A stretch of DNA of 64,000 nt from Sabellastarte sp. h YS-2021 (GCA_964017235.1 OZ024936.1:37346040-37410039); one strand, 5' to 3'; positions 44,925 to 55,829 are shown, counted from the stretch's first letter. Notes: a model not told the origin generated them from the letters alone. A program made the numbers and translations.

Positions 44925-46379
44925 TTATTTTGCAATGTCCTTGTCAGTTACATCCGTATGGCATAATTTAAGGAAATTGTCCCTTCTATTCAATAACAAA
45001 TTCAAGGAAAGTGTCATTGAAGTATCCAGCACATCATCTAACGCCTTACCCAGGCATCCCATAGTAGTGGACTGCAAACGAAGACAATTCTGTATAAACT
45101 CCATGCTTTGCTGAATGTCTTCCTGTACCACAGATTCCCTCATTTTATCCACCTCTGTAAACATTTCATTGGTTGCTTTCTCAATGGCAGATTTGAACCA
45201 AAAAACGTGATTCAATATCTGAATAGTCTCTCTTGTAACAGTTTCCCAAGCCAAATAATGTTTGATTGGAGTTGAGATGGTAGAAGGTTGTTGATATGGA
45301 GGAGTTGCAATATTCTTAAATGCATCCTGTAATCTTGGAGCAGACAATGAAAAAGACTGTGGAGAAACCTGGTAATACTTCATCTGAGGTTTAGGAAAAG
45401 AAAGGAACTGACCCTTTGACATAGGAGGATGGTGAGGATCATTATCATCCACATCATTGGAACGTAAGTCAGTAAATTCGTTATATTTCCATAGCTCCAC
45501 AAGAGGTTGTGCTGGAGGCAAAGCCATAGACTGCTGAACCGACCTCTTCACCTGATCTCTTCCGGAAAAAACAGGAGGAACCAAGCATTCCACATCATTG
45601 ACTTCTAAATCCAGCCATTTTTTGATAGTCTCAAGAGTATCTGCATAAGCTGGAGATTCCTCATCCTTTGGTCTGATTTCACCTTGTTCCAAAGCCGGAT
45701 CCGGATCTTCTGAAGATTGTAAAAAAGACCTTTCCCTTGAAAACCCAATAGAATCTTCCGATCTCTGACCTACACCGATAGACAGATCTGATTCACCTCT
45801 AGTGACCGTAGCCGACCTTCTCTCTAAACGGCCGGGGCGAATAGATGAAGATGTAGAGGAAGCAGCCGGTTGAGATTTATCATTTGCCACCGGTTGCCTG
45901 GAATCCCCTAAACTGTCCCTGCTAGAGCTGGTACGACTCGAAGCAGTTCCAGATTCTTTATTTTCCAAATTCTGTAATCTTTCAGAAAAACTAGAAAATT
46001 CAAAACAAAATCTGTCCAGTTTATCCTCTAAAGATCTACCCCTGTGAGAGGTTCCCTTAGAAGACATAGCAGTTGAAACTTCTTCGTCTAATAACGAATC
46101 ATCAATGCTGACATCTTTACTGCCATTATCACAAAACACAGAAGAATTTTGGTCCTTCTTACTTTTGTACCCGTTTCTATTCTTAATTTTCTTCCTCTGA
46201 TCTTCAGAAATAGCAGAACAAATACGGCAATCAGAAGGGTTAGCACAGGGATCGTCACCCTTAAGATCATCTCTGCATTTTGGACAATAATGGTGGTCGT
46301 CCCAATCCACCATAAAATGGCCACAAAAAGAGCTTTTCCTTTGTCCTTTTTCAATTTTGTCCTGTGAAGACATTGTCAA
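44925..46379 (-). CDS. Gag-like ORF of family C DIRS
   Basis: The 484-residue frame begins MTMSSQDK. The MSS at residue 3 matches the start of the gag-like ORFs in the other families, so translation probably begins at 46373. Residues about 18-58 form the Cys/His cluster CGHFM...HHYCPKCRDDLKGDDPC...CRICS. A Ser-rich, acidic region follows (about 90-270), then a helical region with PQMKYYQVSPQSF and repeated Gln/Leu-rich helices. No protease or RT lies in this frame. Its role as nucleic-acid-binding structural protein is inferred from position and the zinc-binding cluster; the fold is not recognised. Confidence 0.75.
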   Translation of the reverse strand: MTMSSQDKIEKGQRKSSFCGHFMVDWDDHHYCPKCRDDLKGDDPCANPSDCRICSAISEDQRKKIKNRNGYKSKKDQNSSVFCDNGSKDVSIDDSLLDEEVSTAMSSKGTSHRGRSLEDKLDRFCFEFSSFSERLQNLENKESGTASSRTSSSRDSLGDSRQPVANDKSQPAASSTSSSIRPGRLERRSATVTRGESDLSIGVGQRSEDSIGFSRERSFLQSSEDPDPALEQGEIRPKDEESPAYADTLETIKKWLDLEVNDVECLVPPVFSGRDQVKRSVQQSMALPPAQPLVELWKYNEFTDLRSNDVDDNDPHHPPMSKGQFLSFPKPQMKYYQVSPQSFSLSAPRLQDAFKNIATPPYQQPSTISTPIKHYLAWETVTRETIQILNHVFWFKSAIEKATNEMFTEVDKMRESVVQEDIQQSMEFIQNCLRLQSTTMGCLGKALDDVLDTSMTLSLNLLLNRRDNFLKLCHTDVTDKDIAK

Positions 46380-46479
46380 AACAGATGCCTTATTACAGAA
46401 CTAAGAAACCCCAAAAAACTTGTAAATAATCCAATACAAAAAGTGAATTCCAAAAAACACATCCACACTCTAAGATGGC

Positions 46480-46653
46480 CAACAAAAACAATGAATGGTG
46501 CCTATTGGCTTGGTCACATGACCATTGGGGGGCTTCCTAGTCCACACTCACTCACTGGCTTCTTAAGGTACCTTAAAAACATTTCTCAACATTGGCCATA
46601 TCTCAACATATTGCATTGGTCAGGAAATGGTAAGTGTATTTTTCGCAATAAAA
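46480..46653 (-). repeat. Right terminal repeat of family C DIRS
   Basis: CATGACCATTGGGGGGCTTCC, CACTCACTCACTGGC, TTAAGGTACCTTAAAAAC, TGGTCAGGAAATGGTAAG and terminal CGCAATAAAA. The reverse complement is seen at 63160-63330 and 30606-30765. Confidence 0.9.
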
Positions 46654-47062
46654 AAGGCACACCTTGAGAACTAGTTACATCTATGAGCCAAAATTGAACT
46701 GAATCTGTCAAGCTATTTTTGAGATACTGTACAGAAACCAAAATAAAAACTACAATTTAATTCTATTATAATTCAAGGTTTGAGGCCACTTTTAAACATG
46801 GCACACCATGAGAACCAGTTACATCTGCAGGCCAAATATAATTTAATCTATAAAACCATTTTGAGATACTGACTGGAAAAGAGGTGTGGCAACTATGATC
46901 CCAACAATGCCGGAAGACAAAGCAATCCCAATGCGCTCCCAAGCATAGAGCCTGATGACACAAAACCTTAAGTTACCTTTCAATTCAAAAAACTTTGTCA
47001 ACAGAGCCATGTTTCAGATACACACAGTGACTGAGGATTCAGTGAGTGAGGCAATAACTCAC
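46654..47062. repeat. Intron-side DNA with a diverged ~145-bp duplicate
   Basis: GGCACACC(T/A)TGAGAAC(T/C)AGTTACATCT and TTTTGAGATACTG occur in two copies near 46656-46733 and 46800-46876. The rest up to the splice donor at 47061 is unremarkable. No further exon is recognised. Confidence 0.6.
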
Positions 47063-47218
47063 CTGGGTAGTCTGCCCGGCAGGCCAAGTGCCCCCACATC
47101 TGAGCCTGGCTGGAACCGCCTAGCATGCATCGGGTCCATCAGCATCCCACCAGCAGAGGGACCAGCCAGTGGGTCAACATCACCCCGACCAATGAAAAAT
47201 GGGTCTGTAGAGCCTGGC
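47063..47218 (-). CDS. PSMF1: Internal exon of PSMF1 (proteasome inhibitor PI31), C-terminal region
   Basis: The minus strand encodes 51 full codons in one open frame, with DPFFIGRGDVDPLAG, GGMLMDP and GLPGRLPR. Vertebrate PI31 has the same sequence order in its Pro/Gly-rich C-terminal FP-binding/proteasome-interacting region (DP...GG.DLDPFG, GGMIVDP, GLPNRLPP). The exon is bounded by a pyrimidine-rich acceptor ending TTTTTAG (plus-strand 47219-47220) and a strong donor CAG/GTGAGT (47061-47062). Length is 156 bp, starting after one base of a split codon. PI31 binds the 20S proteasome and the Fbxo7/PI31 adaptor system in cytosol and axons (family knowledge). Flanking exons are not found in the window and must lie across repeat-filled introns or outside it. 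Confidence 0.8.
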
Positions 47219-47520
47219 CTAAAAATTCAAAACAAGAAAATGACATGTGGCAGGAAATTATCCCTTGTGTCAAAAAAAACTAAAAAAAGCCTTTTACAAA
47301 GGTAAAAACCAGTGTCCCACAGAAGAAAGTGAATAATGGTAAAAAGCGTTAAAGATAAAGCCTTGTAAAATACATGATTGGGGTTGTCAGTAGTGATACG
47401 TAACTACAAGTTATATTAAAAGGTGTATAAAACTAGACCAAGGACGCATCTGTGGCCAGATGCAAGATGTATCCATTGGAAAAGGACAGTTAACATAGTT
47501 TAAAAGATAACAAAAGTAGA
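47219..47520. other. Presumed PSMF1 intron, no feature recognised
   Basis: About 300 bp of AT-rich DNA upstream (minus-strand sense) of the PI31 exon. It has no tandem repeats and no further exon. Confidence 0.5.
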
Positions 47521-47675
47521 GTGCCCGTGAACGGGCACTGTGTCAGCTGACTGAGTGTTTTTGAGTTGTGAAGGTGATAATGAGAGGAAAGCATAATTAT
47601 CAGGGAAAGTGCTGTACAGAAGTACAGTAAATGGTAATTGAACAGCATGTTCGAAAGAAATTCCGAAGCTGCAAG
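47521..47675. repeat. Uninterrupted copy of repeat X (empty site)
   Basis: It begins with a hairpin GTGCCCGT/ACGGGCAC (47521-47538) and runs through GAAAGCATAATTATCAGGG. The match to 30766-30830 plus 32801-32880 is close, and here the two halves are contiguous, giving the pre-insertion state of the 1.97-kb element. Confidence 0.88.
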
Positions 47676-48209
47676 AATTTTAAAGAAATGAGCCACTCAC
47701 TCATTAAGTAAGTGCTGAAAAGCTGAAAATAGTTATTACTGACTTACCTATGGCGATACACCTCCAAGTTATTGACCATGTTGTGGCCATGAAAAAAGTG
47801 ATTGTAGGACAAAAAGTATCTGGACAAAAAGTATTGCATATCCGGACAAAAAGTATTATTTTTTTTTTATTTTACATTTATTGTTGTATAAAACATATGT
47901 AAGTCACTGCATATTTACAGCACAAAGAAGTATTTGTTATTTGTTGCTGACACCTTTTTGTATTTTAACAACTTACTCCTCCCTGAGCAGCTTCATACCA
48001 TTAATCTATGCTTAGGCTTTTGAAATCTTTATTATGATCATTTGTTACTCAAACCTACCAGAGTACACTTGAAAAGGAACACTTAATAATGTGTTTTGTA
48101 GTTTTTATCCCAATTACATTGTCAAGTGTTCCCATATCAAAAATATAATTATTAATTATAATTACATTAATCTTTTCATACATTCTTGCTTTTGTGTTGT
48201 AAAAACAAT
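47676..48209. other. Low-complexity AT-rich stretch
   Basis: It contains three spaced copies of GGACAAAAAGTAT (about 47815-47868), then AT-rich sequence. No exon, hairpin or long repeat is recognised. Confidence 0.5.
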
Positions 48210-48545
48210 AACTGTTCTTCAATTGAAAAGGAAAGAAAGTTCAAAGACAGTGAAGCTATATCTAATATAATACAAAAGAGTATAGGTTTTCTTTGATTGC
48301 AAAGGATACAAGATTAAAAGGCAGTGAAGCCACAGGTATTATAATTCAAAGGGTTTCACTTCATAATAGTATTTCTTTGATTGGAAAGAGGGAAGGTTGT
48401 GAAGCCATCTAATGTACTTCATACACTTTCACTTGATCAAAGTTTTTCTTTGATTTTAAAGGATAGAATGCTATGAAGCCACATCTAATATACTTCAAAA
48501 GATTTCACACCATAATAGTTGGGCTTTGATGCATCAGGCAAAACA
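48210..48545. repeat. About 80-bp tandem repeat, 4-5 diverged units
   Basis: TTTCTTTGATT..AAAGG..AGA...(G)TGAAGCCA(C/T)..(C)TAAT(A/G)TACTTCA recurs near 48290, 48370 and 48446, with weaker copies at each end. Confidence 0.75.
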
Positions 48546-48789
48546 AAAAGCATTGAAGCCACTTGTGATAATGTTAATCCCAAAACTTATATTGAAATTT
48601 AAAGGACCATGTAAATCCCAGACACTGTTTTGTAATGTACAAAAAATCTATAAAAACTAGAGATTGCGTCTCGACGCAGTGTATCCCCGGACGGGACATA
48701 GTTAAGGCGTGAATATGTCAGTCTTGAGCCTGTTTCCTGGAGCACCAGGTCAGGATTCTCCATAGTACCAGATTACTCCCAAAAGCTAA

Positions 48790-50390
48790 TCACTAGTTCT
48801 TTCACTTATATCTGTCTTTAAAAATTACATTTCATGGATCCAGAAGATCCATATAGTGATCCGGATCACTTGCAAAATTCAATCATTTCATCCTTCTACC
48901 TTTTCAGACATATTCTAAAAATTTCATCAAAATCCGTCCATAAGCTTTTTAGTTATCTTGTACACAAACACATCTGGCAGCCTGGATCCACATGATCCAG
49001 ATTACTCCCAAAAACTAATCACTTGTTCTTTGTCCCATTTAAGACATTTCCTGAAAATTTCATAAAAATCCATCCATGACTTTTTGAGCTATTTGTCTTT
49101 AAAAATTACATTTCTTGGATCCAGAAGATCCAGATAGTGGTCCAGATCACTCGCAAAATTGAATCATTTCTTCCTTTTACCACTTCTTCCTTTTACCATT
49201 TGTAACATATCCTAAAAATATCAAAGTCCATCCCAAGATTATGTGGCAGCCTGGATCCAGATGATCCAGACAGTGATCCAGATCACTCCAAAAATTTAAT
49301 CACTTGTTCCTTGTACCATTTAGGCCACTTGCTGAAACAATCCATCCATAAATTTTTGCAGTATCTGTCTTTAAAAATTACATTTCATGGATCCAGAAGA
49401 TCCATATAGTGATCCGGATCACTTCCAAAATTCAATCATTTCATCCTTTTACCTTTTCAGACATATCCTGAAAATTTCATCAAAATCCGTCCATAAGTTT
49501 TTGATTTATCTTGTACATAAACACATCTGGTAGCCTGGATCCAGATGATCCAGATCACTCCCAAAATCTAATCACTTGTTCCTTGTCCCATTTAGGACAT
49601 TTCCTGAAAATTTCATCAAAATCCACCCATGACTTTTTGAGCTATTTGTCTTTAAAATTATATTTCATGGATCCAGAAGATCCAGATAGTGGTCCAGATC
49701 ACTCGCAAAATTGAATCATTTCTTCCTTTTACCACTTCTTCCTATTACCATTTCTAACATATCCTAAAAATATCATCAAAATTCATCCTAAAATTATGTT
49801 GCAGCCTGGATCCAGATGATCCAGACAGTGATCCAGATCACTCCAAAAATGTAATCACTTGTTCCTTGTACCATTTAGGTCATTTGCTGAAAATGTCATC
49901 ACAATCCATCCACAACTTTTTGAGGTATCTGTCTTTAAAAATTACATTTCATGGATCCAGAAGATCCATATAGTGATCCGGATCACTTCCAAAATTCAAC
50001 CATTTCATCCTTTTACCTTTTCAGACATATCCTGAAAATTTCATCAAAATCCATCCATAAGTTTTTGAGCTATATTGTACACAAACACATCTGGCAGCCT
50101 GGATCCGGATGATCCAGACAGTGATCCAGATCACTCCCAAAATCTAATCACTTGTTCCTCGTCCCATTAAGGATATTTCCTGAAAATTTCATCAAAATGC
50201 ACCCATAAGTTTTTGAGTTATCTGTCTTTAAAAATTAAATTTCATGGATCCAGAAGATCCAGACAGTGATCCGGATCACTCCCAAAATTTAATCATATCT
50301 TCCTTTTACCATTTTGGACATATCCTGAAAATTTTATCAAAATCCATCTGTCAGTTTTTTAGTTATCTTGTTCACAAACAAACAAACAAA
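48790..50390. repeat. GATCC-rich tandem repeat, about 277-bp unit of two half units
   Basis: Two alternating forms, CCTGGATCCAGATGATCC and CATGGATCCAGAAGATCC, each continue AGTGATCC(A/G)GATCACT, then CATCAAAATCC and TTTTTGAG.TAT. Full units recur about every 270-290 bp, five or more times. The block ends at a CAAACAAACAAACAAA run (50374-50389). The paired GATCC sites are self-complementary. Confidence 0.9.
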
Positions 50391-50800
50391 TAGAGGGCCA
50401 AAAATGACCCTCGGTCAGGTACTTTGGCGGTCAGTGGATGACCTTAAATGAAGATCTGTAACCGGTAAGCCTGGATGCTGGTACTCCATCATGTACTCAA
50501 CCTCCAAAGCCATTTTCAATAGTTTCCATGCAATGTAGTCAGCATTAAGTGTGAAAATATCTCCAAATTTGCCAAAAATGACCCTTGGTCAGGTACTTTG
50601 GCGGTCAGTGGATGACCTTAATTGAATATCTGTAACCAGTAAGCCTGGATGGTAGAAGTCCATCATGTACTCAACCTCCAAAGCCATTTTCAATAGTTTC
50701 CATGCAATATAGTCAGCATTAAGTGTAAAAATATCTCCAAAAAGGCCAAAAATGACCCTCGGTCAGGTACTTTGGCGGTCAGTGGATGACCTTCAATGAA
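50390..50800. repeat. 174-bp direct repeat, 2.3 units
   Basis: GGCCAAAAATGACCCTCGG and TACTTTGGCGGTCAGTGG recur at about 50397, 50572 and 50744. Units are close to identical, with CATCATGTACTCAACCTCC and CATGCAATGTAGTCAGC inside. Confidence 0.92.
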
Positions 50801-51113
50801 GAGCTTCAAGGTCAGATTTCTGCATGCTTACAGAGGACATATATATGTATTATATATACCAGCCATAGGATGATCTGACTTTCTGTATAGGAGAACTGGG
50901 CCAAAAAGTGAAAAAATGGCCAAAATCTGACCTTTAAGAGGCCACCAGTGACCTTGAGATTGAAGGTCAAGGTCACAAAACAATAGCGTTCGTGGCATTG
51001 CCCATATATACCCACATACCAAATTTGAAAGTTCTAACTAAAATATTTTTTAAGTTATCGCGTCCAAAAGGAAATCTCTGCGGCGGCGGCAGCGTGACTG
51101 TACTGAATCCTAA

Positions 51114-51140
51114 GTATCCCCGACTTTCGTCCGGGGATAC
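51114..51140. repeat. Short hairpin at right end of the 2.46-kb segment
   Basis: GTATCCCCG and CGGGGATAC flank an 9-base loop region (ACTTTCGTC). It may be a terminal hairpin. Confidence 0.75.
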
Positions 51141-51228
51141 AATAAGTAAATTGAAGTTCATATATGTACACATTCATATAGCACATATGCATAAATAAAA
51201 TATATATGAAATACTTTTCGTCCTATGC

Positions 51229-51755
51229 CTAAGACTTTTTAACTCCATTCACCACAGTAGCGGTGTAATGCAAGGATTTTGCTAAAATAACCATCTTTTC
51301 CACAGTAGCCACAAAAGGTAGGCATATATTTGTAGAACTTGAGTAACCTTCGTCCAATGTATCTGTAGAAGTCCAGTTCCTAGCAAAACCATGAAACAAA
51401 TCTGTCTCCAAACTGCGCATGGATCGCATGATACCCAAAAGTCCACAGAATTGTAAGGTATTTACTTGTATAACGTGTCCAAATGAAGATTATTTGTTGT
51501 TGATATGTCATAAGAATCCATATTGTAAGACATTTTGTAAAGAAAATGTCCACAATCAGAGCTTTCCAAAGATGGCCAACAAAATATGGTAAACAAAGAG
51601 TGGTCAGGTGACCTAGTGGCGAGAGGACGGACTACTATGTAGCCCTTTGGCTGATTAAGGTTGTTAGATAACCTTAAAAACGCTTTTTAGCGTTGGCCAT
51701 TGGCTCAAACATAATAGCTACTTTGAGGAAATGGTAGGAGTATTTCGCTATAAAA
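51229..51755 (-). mobile_element. Diverged DIRS terminal repeat with short internal remnant
   Basis: The right half parallels the family C terminal repeat: AGATGGCCAACAAA, GTCAGGTGACC, GATAACCTTAAAAACG, GCGTTGGCCAT, GGAAATGGTAGGAGTA and terminal CGCTATAAAA. The left part carries a 69-residue minus frame without recognised motif. It is a truncated fossil of a separate DIRS family. Confidence 0.65.
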
Positions 51756-52040
51756 ATGTAAGATTTCAGATAAATCCCTATCATAGTGACTGAGAAAATG
51801 GCGACCAAGTGTGTAATTTCATGTTTTTCAACACAAAAAAATATTTAAAATAAATTAAGATAGATGTGGGGCTGATACTCACACAAAAAAATCTCCTAGT
51901 ACTCCAATATATATAAATACTAGAAGTGACAGAAGAAAAGGGCACAAAAGTTGTGCCCTGCAAATGGTATTATGAAGGAAAGTAACAAGGTAACTGTTTA
52001 AGTGCAAAAAGTAGGTTAAAACATATTTAAAGAAATGCTG
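51756..52040. repeat. Lead-in of second composite block
   Basis: AAATAAATTAAGATAGATG, GTGGGGCTGATACTCACAC and AGGGCACAAAAGTTGTGCCC (an inverted repeat around AAAA) recur 1149 bp further right, at 52990-53190. Confidence 0.85.
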
Positions 52041-52775
52041 CAAATGCAATATCCTCGTTCGACCTTGAAGGAGGGGTCCAAGGTCAAATCTGACCACACA
52101 AAAACATTCCCAGCCCATAATTTCCTATAGGTTGGTTTACCATCCCAAACCTCTAGGACCAATAATAAGTGAGTTATAAGCACTTTTAAGTTTGGCTGTC
52201 CTCATTTGACCTTGAAGGAGAGGTCCAAAGGTAAAATCTGACCACATCAAAAGATTCCCAGCCCATGATTTCCTATAGGATGATTTACCATCCCAAACCT
52301 CTGGGACCAATAATAAGCGAGTTATAGGCACTTTTAAGTTTCGCTATCCTTGTTTGATCTTGAAGGAGGGGTCCAAGGTCAAATCCGACCACAAAAAAAG
52401 ATTCCCAGCCCATGATTTCCTATATGTTGGTTTACCATCCCAAACCTCTAAGACCAATAATACGCGAGTTATAAGCACTTTAAGTTTGGCTATCTTCGTT
52501 TGACCTTGAAGGAGGGGTCCAAGGTCAAATCTGACCACACCAAAAGATTCACAGCCCATGATTTTCTATAGGTTGGTTTTCCATTCCAAACCTCTAGGAC
52601 CAATAATAAGCAAGTTATAAGCACTTTTAAGTTTGGCTATCCTCGTTTGACCTTGAAGGAGGGGTCCAAGGTCAAATCGGACCACGTCAACAGATTCCCA
52701 GCCCATGATTTCCTATAGGTTGGTTTTCCATCCCAAACCTCTAGGACCAATAATAAGTGAGATATAAGCACTTTT
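52040..52775. repeat. 147-bp tandem array, 5 units (array 2)
   Basis: Same unit as array 1. The first units are duplicated at 53190-53560 (shift 1149 bp), and units 2-5 correspond to 54022-54660 (shift 1885 bp). Confidence 0.93.
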
Positions 52776-53194
52776 CATGACTGACAAAGAAACACCCGTG
52801 GCAGCCATCTTGTTTTTCAAAATGAGTCGAAAAATATTCCAAGTCAAGATTTTTTAATGACGAACATATCCTGCCAATTTGAGATCTATACCTATAATAC
52901 CCTTTGCTCTAGGGGGCCAACAAAAGTCCTTTCTTTAAGTCGAATAAACGTCCCTGGCGGCCATCTTGTTTTTCAAAATGAGGCCAAAAATATTTAAAAT
53001 AAATTAAGATAGATGTGGGGCTGATACTCACACAAGAAAATCTACTAGTACTCCAATATATATAAATACTAGAAGTGACAGAAGAAAAGGGCACAAAAGT
53101 TGTGCCCTGCAAATGGTATTATGAAGTAAAGTAACAAGGTAACTGTTTAAGTGTAAAAAGTAGGTTAAAACATATTTAAAGAAATACTGCAAAT
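52776..53194. repeat. Inter-array segment repeating the block lead-in
   Basis: The TGACTGACAAAGAAACACC/GGC(A/G)GCCATCTTG segment joins TTTGCTCTAGGGGGCC, then re-enters the AAATAAATTAAGATAGATG lead-in of the next array. The junction (near 52988) marks a duplication breakpoint. Confidence 0.8.
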
Positions 53195-54800
53195 GCAATA
53201 TCCTCGTTCGACCTTGAAGGAGGGGTCCAAGGTCAAATCTGACCACACAAAAACATTCCCAGCCCATGATTTCCTATAGGTTGGTTTACCATCCCAAACC
53301 TCTAGGACCAATAATAAGCGAGTTATAAGCACTTTTAAGTTTGGCTGTCCTCATTTGACCTTGAAGGAGAGGTCCAAAGGTAAAATCTGACCACATCAAA
53401 AAATTCCCAGCCCATGATTTCCTATAGGATGATTTACCATCCCAAACCTCTGGGACCAATAATAAGCGAGTTATAGGCACTTTTAAGTTTCACTATCCTT
53501 GTTTGATCTTGAAGGAGGGGTCCAAGGTCAAATCCGACCACAAAAAAAGATTCCCAGCCCATGATTTCCTATAGGTTGGTTTATCATCCCAAACCTGTAG
53601 GACCAATAATAAGCGAGCTATAAGCAATTTTAAGTTTGGCTATCCTCAACTGACCTTGAAGGAGGGGTCCAAGGTCAAATCTGACCACACCAAAAGAATC
53701 CCAGCCCATGATTTCCTATATGTTGGTTTACCATTCCAAACCTCTAGGGCCAATAATAAGCAAGTTATAAGCAATTTAAGTTTGGCTATCTTCGTTTGAC
53801 CTTGAAGGAGGGGTCCAAGGTCAAATCTGACCACGTCAACAGATTCCCAGCCCATGATTTCCTATATGTCTGTTTACCATCCCAAACCTCTAGGACCAAT
53901 AATAAGCACGTTATAAGTACTTTTAAGTTTGGCTATCCTTGTTTGACCTTGAAAGAGGGGTCAAAGGTAAAATCTGACCACATCCAAAAGATTCCCAGCC
54001 CATGATTTCCTATAGGTTGGTTTACCATCCCAAACCTCTAGGACCAATAATAAGTGAGATATAAGCACTTTTAAGTTTGGCTGTCCTCATTTGACCTTGA
54101 AGGAGAGGTCCAAAGGTAAAATCTGACCACACCAAAAGATTCCCAGCCCATGATTTCCTATAGGATGGTTTACAATCCCAAACCTCTGGGACCAATAATA
54201 AGCGAGTTATAGGCACTTTTAAGTTTCGCTATCCTTGTTTGATCTTGAAGGAGGGGTCCAAGGTCAAATCTGACCACACCAAAAGAATCCCAGCCCATGA
54301 TTTCCTATATGTTGGTTTACCATCCCAAACCTCTAAGACCAATAATACGCGAGTTATAAGCACTTTAAGCTTGGCTATCTTCGTTTGACCTTGAAGGAGG
54401 GGTCCAAGGTCAAATCTGACCACACCAAAAGATTCACAGCCCATGATTTTCTATAGGTTGGTTTTCCATTCCAAACCTCTAGGACCAATAATAAGCAAGT
54501 TATAAGCACTTTTAAGTTTGGCTATCCTCGTTTGACCTTGAAGGAGGGGTCCAAGGTCAAATCGGACCACGTCAACAGATTCCCAGCCCATGATTTCCTA
54601 TATGTCTGTTTACCATCCTAAAGCTCTAGGACCAATAATAAGCAAGTTATAAGCTCCTTTAAGTTTGGCTATCCTTGTTTGACCTTGAAGGAAGGGTCAA
54701 AGGTAAAATCTGACCACACCAAAAGATTCCCAGCCCATGATTTCCTATAGGTTGGTTTACCATCCCAAACCTCTAGGACCAAAAATAAGTGAGATATAAG
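53195..54800. repeat. 147-bp tandem array, 11 units (array 3)
   Basis: Units share CCCAGCCCATGATTTCCTA and ACCTCTAGGACCAATAATAAG. The array is a mosaic: its start copies array 2's start, and its middle copies array 2's later units. Confidence 0.93.
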
Positions 54801-55140
54801 CACTTTTCATGACTCACAAAGAAACACCCGTGGCAGCCATCTTGTTATTCAAAATGAGTAAAAAAATATTCCCAGTCAAGATTTTTAATGACGAACATAT
54901 CCTGCCAATTTGAGATCTATACCTATAATACCCTTTGCTCTAGGGGGCCAACAAAAGTCCTTGCTTTAAGTCGAATAAACGTCCCTGGCGGCCATCTTGT
55001 TTTTCAAAATGAGGCCAAAAATATTCCCAGGCAACATTTTATGGTTATTAATATATCCTGCAAACTTGAGAAGGCTAGCTATAATATTTTTTTTCGTTAG
55101 AGTGGTAATGGTGAAATCTCTCTACACACTGCGGCTATCC
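54801..55140. repeat. Inter-array segment, second block
   Basis: Two tandem versions of the GGC.GCCATCTTGTT..TTCAAAATGAG segment lead to CAGGCAACATTTTATGG and CTACACACTGCGGCTATCC, matching 34195-34345. Confidence 0.85.
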
Positions 55141-55660
55141 AGTGGATACAATGATTTACTCAACAGTGAGAACCTGAAAGTAGCTATTGCTCAGCTATGC
55201 CATGACATACAGGTCTGTAATTTAACTATGTTATAGCTGACCAAAAATTAGGTGAATAACATATTGAAACTAAATACTCTAAATGCAATAGTTTTCAAGT
55301 TAGAACTGATTTACTCAACAGTGATACCCTCAAAGTAGCTATAACTCAGCTATGCATTGAGCTACAGGTCTGAAATTTTACTATGCTGTAGCTGACCCTA
55401 AAGTAGCTGAAAAACATATTTATACAAAATTCTGTATATGCAATAGTTTTCAAGTTATAGGTGATTTTACTCATTATGGGAGGTACTGAAAAATCAGAAA
55501 GTAGCTATTACTCACTTAGCTATTGGGATAGACACTCAAGTTACTCCCCTGAATAACATATTTTAACAAAATGCAATACTTTTCAAGTTATAAGTGTTTT
55601 ATTGCATGAATTCATTAATTTTATTGCATTAAAAATTATTTTAAAAATTAATAAAAAATT
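55141..55660. repeat. About 155-bp tandem array, uninterrupted copy
   Basis: Counterpart of the array split at 34925/40415: GATTTACTCAACAGTGA, TATAGCTGACC and AAATGCAATAGTTTTCAAG. It fades into AT-rich DNA at 55620. Confidence 0.92.
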
Positions 55661-55829
55661 TAAGACAGATCCAGGTCTAACTAGAGGATCGCTCGCAAAA
55701 AAAAAAGATAATGTTTTTGCATAGCAAAAACAAAGCATCCCGAAAAGGATATAAAGGTGAGTGCTAAAGTATTAAGAAAATGCTTCGTTTCTAGCCTTAT
55801 ACTGTTGTGGCAACAAAAGTCAGCACAGT

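Larger units (their letters stand above)
41321..46653 (-). mobile_element. DIRS-type retrotransposon, family C
   Basis: The right end is a terminal repeat (about 46480-46653, CGCAATAAAA). Leftward follow a gag-like ORF, RT, RNase H, methyltransferase-like region, tyrosine recombinase, 3' UTR and the ICR join (..ATTTTTTCAATTTTATTGCG, about 41330-41400). The left inverted terminal repeat is missing. The gag-like frame looks whole; the rest has several breaks (about four to six). It lies on the same strand as the PSMF1 exon about 400 bp to its right. Confidence 0.92.
48680..51141. mobile_element. 2.46-kb segment with 14-bp inverted ends
   Basis: The left end TGTATCCCCGGACG (48680-48693) is the exact reverse complement of CGTCCGGGGATACA (51128-51141). 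Between them lie the GATCC-rich repeats, the 174-bp repeats and a conserved-looking tail. No open frame of note is present, so any mobility would be non-autonomous. A target-site duplication is not visible. A second GTATCCCCG (51114) just inside the right end makes a local hairpin too, so the pairing could be coincidental. Confidence 0.5.

Noticed and set aside
46955-47305. Plus-strand 116-residue frame across 47063-47218
   Set aside because: It is the shadow of the PI31 exon. The minus strand gives the conserved motifs and proper splice sites.
51229-51438. 69-residue minus frame beside the diverged DIRS terminal repeat as a gag start
   Set aside because: It lacks the MSS start and the Cys/His cluster seen in all other gag-like ORFs of the window.
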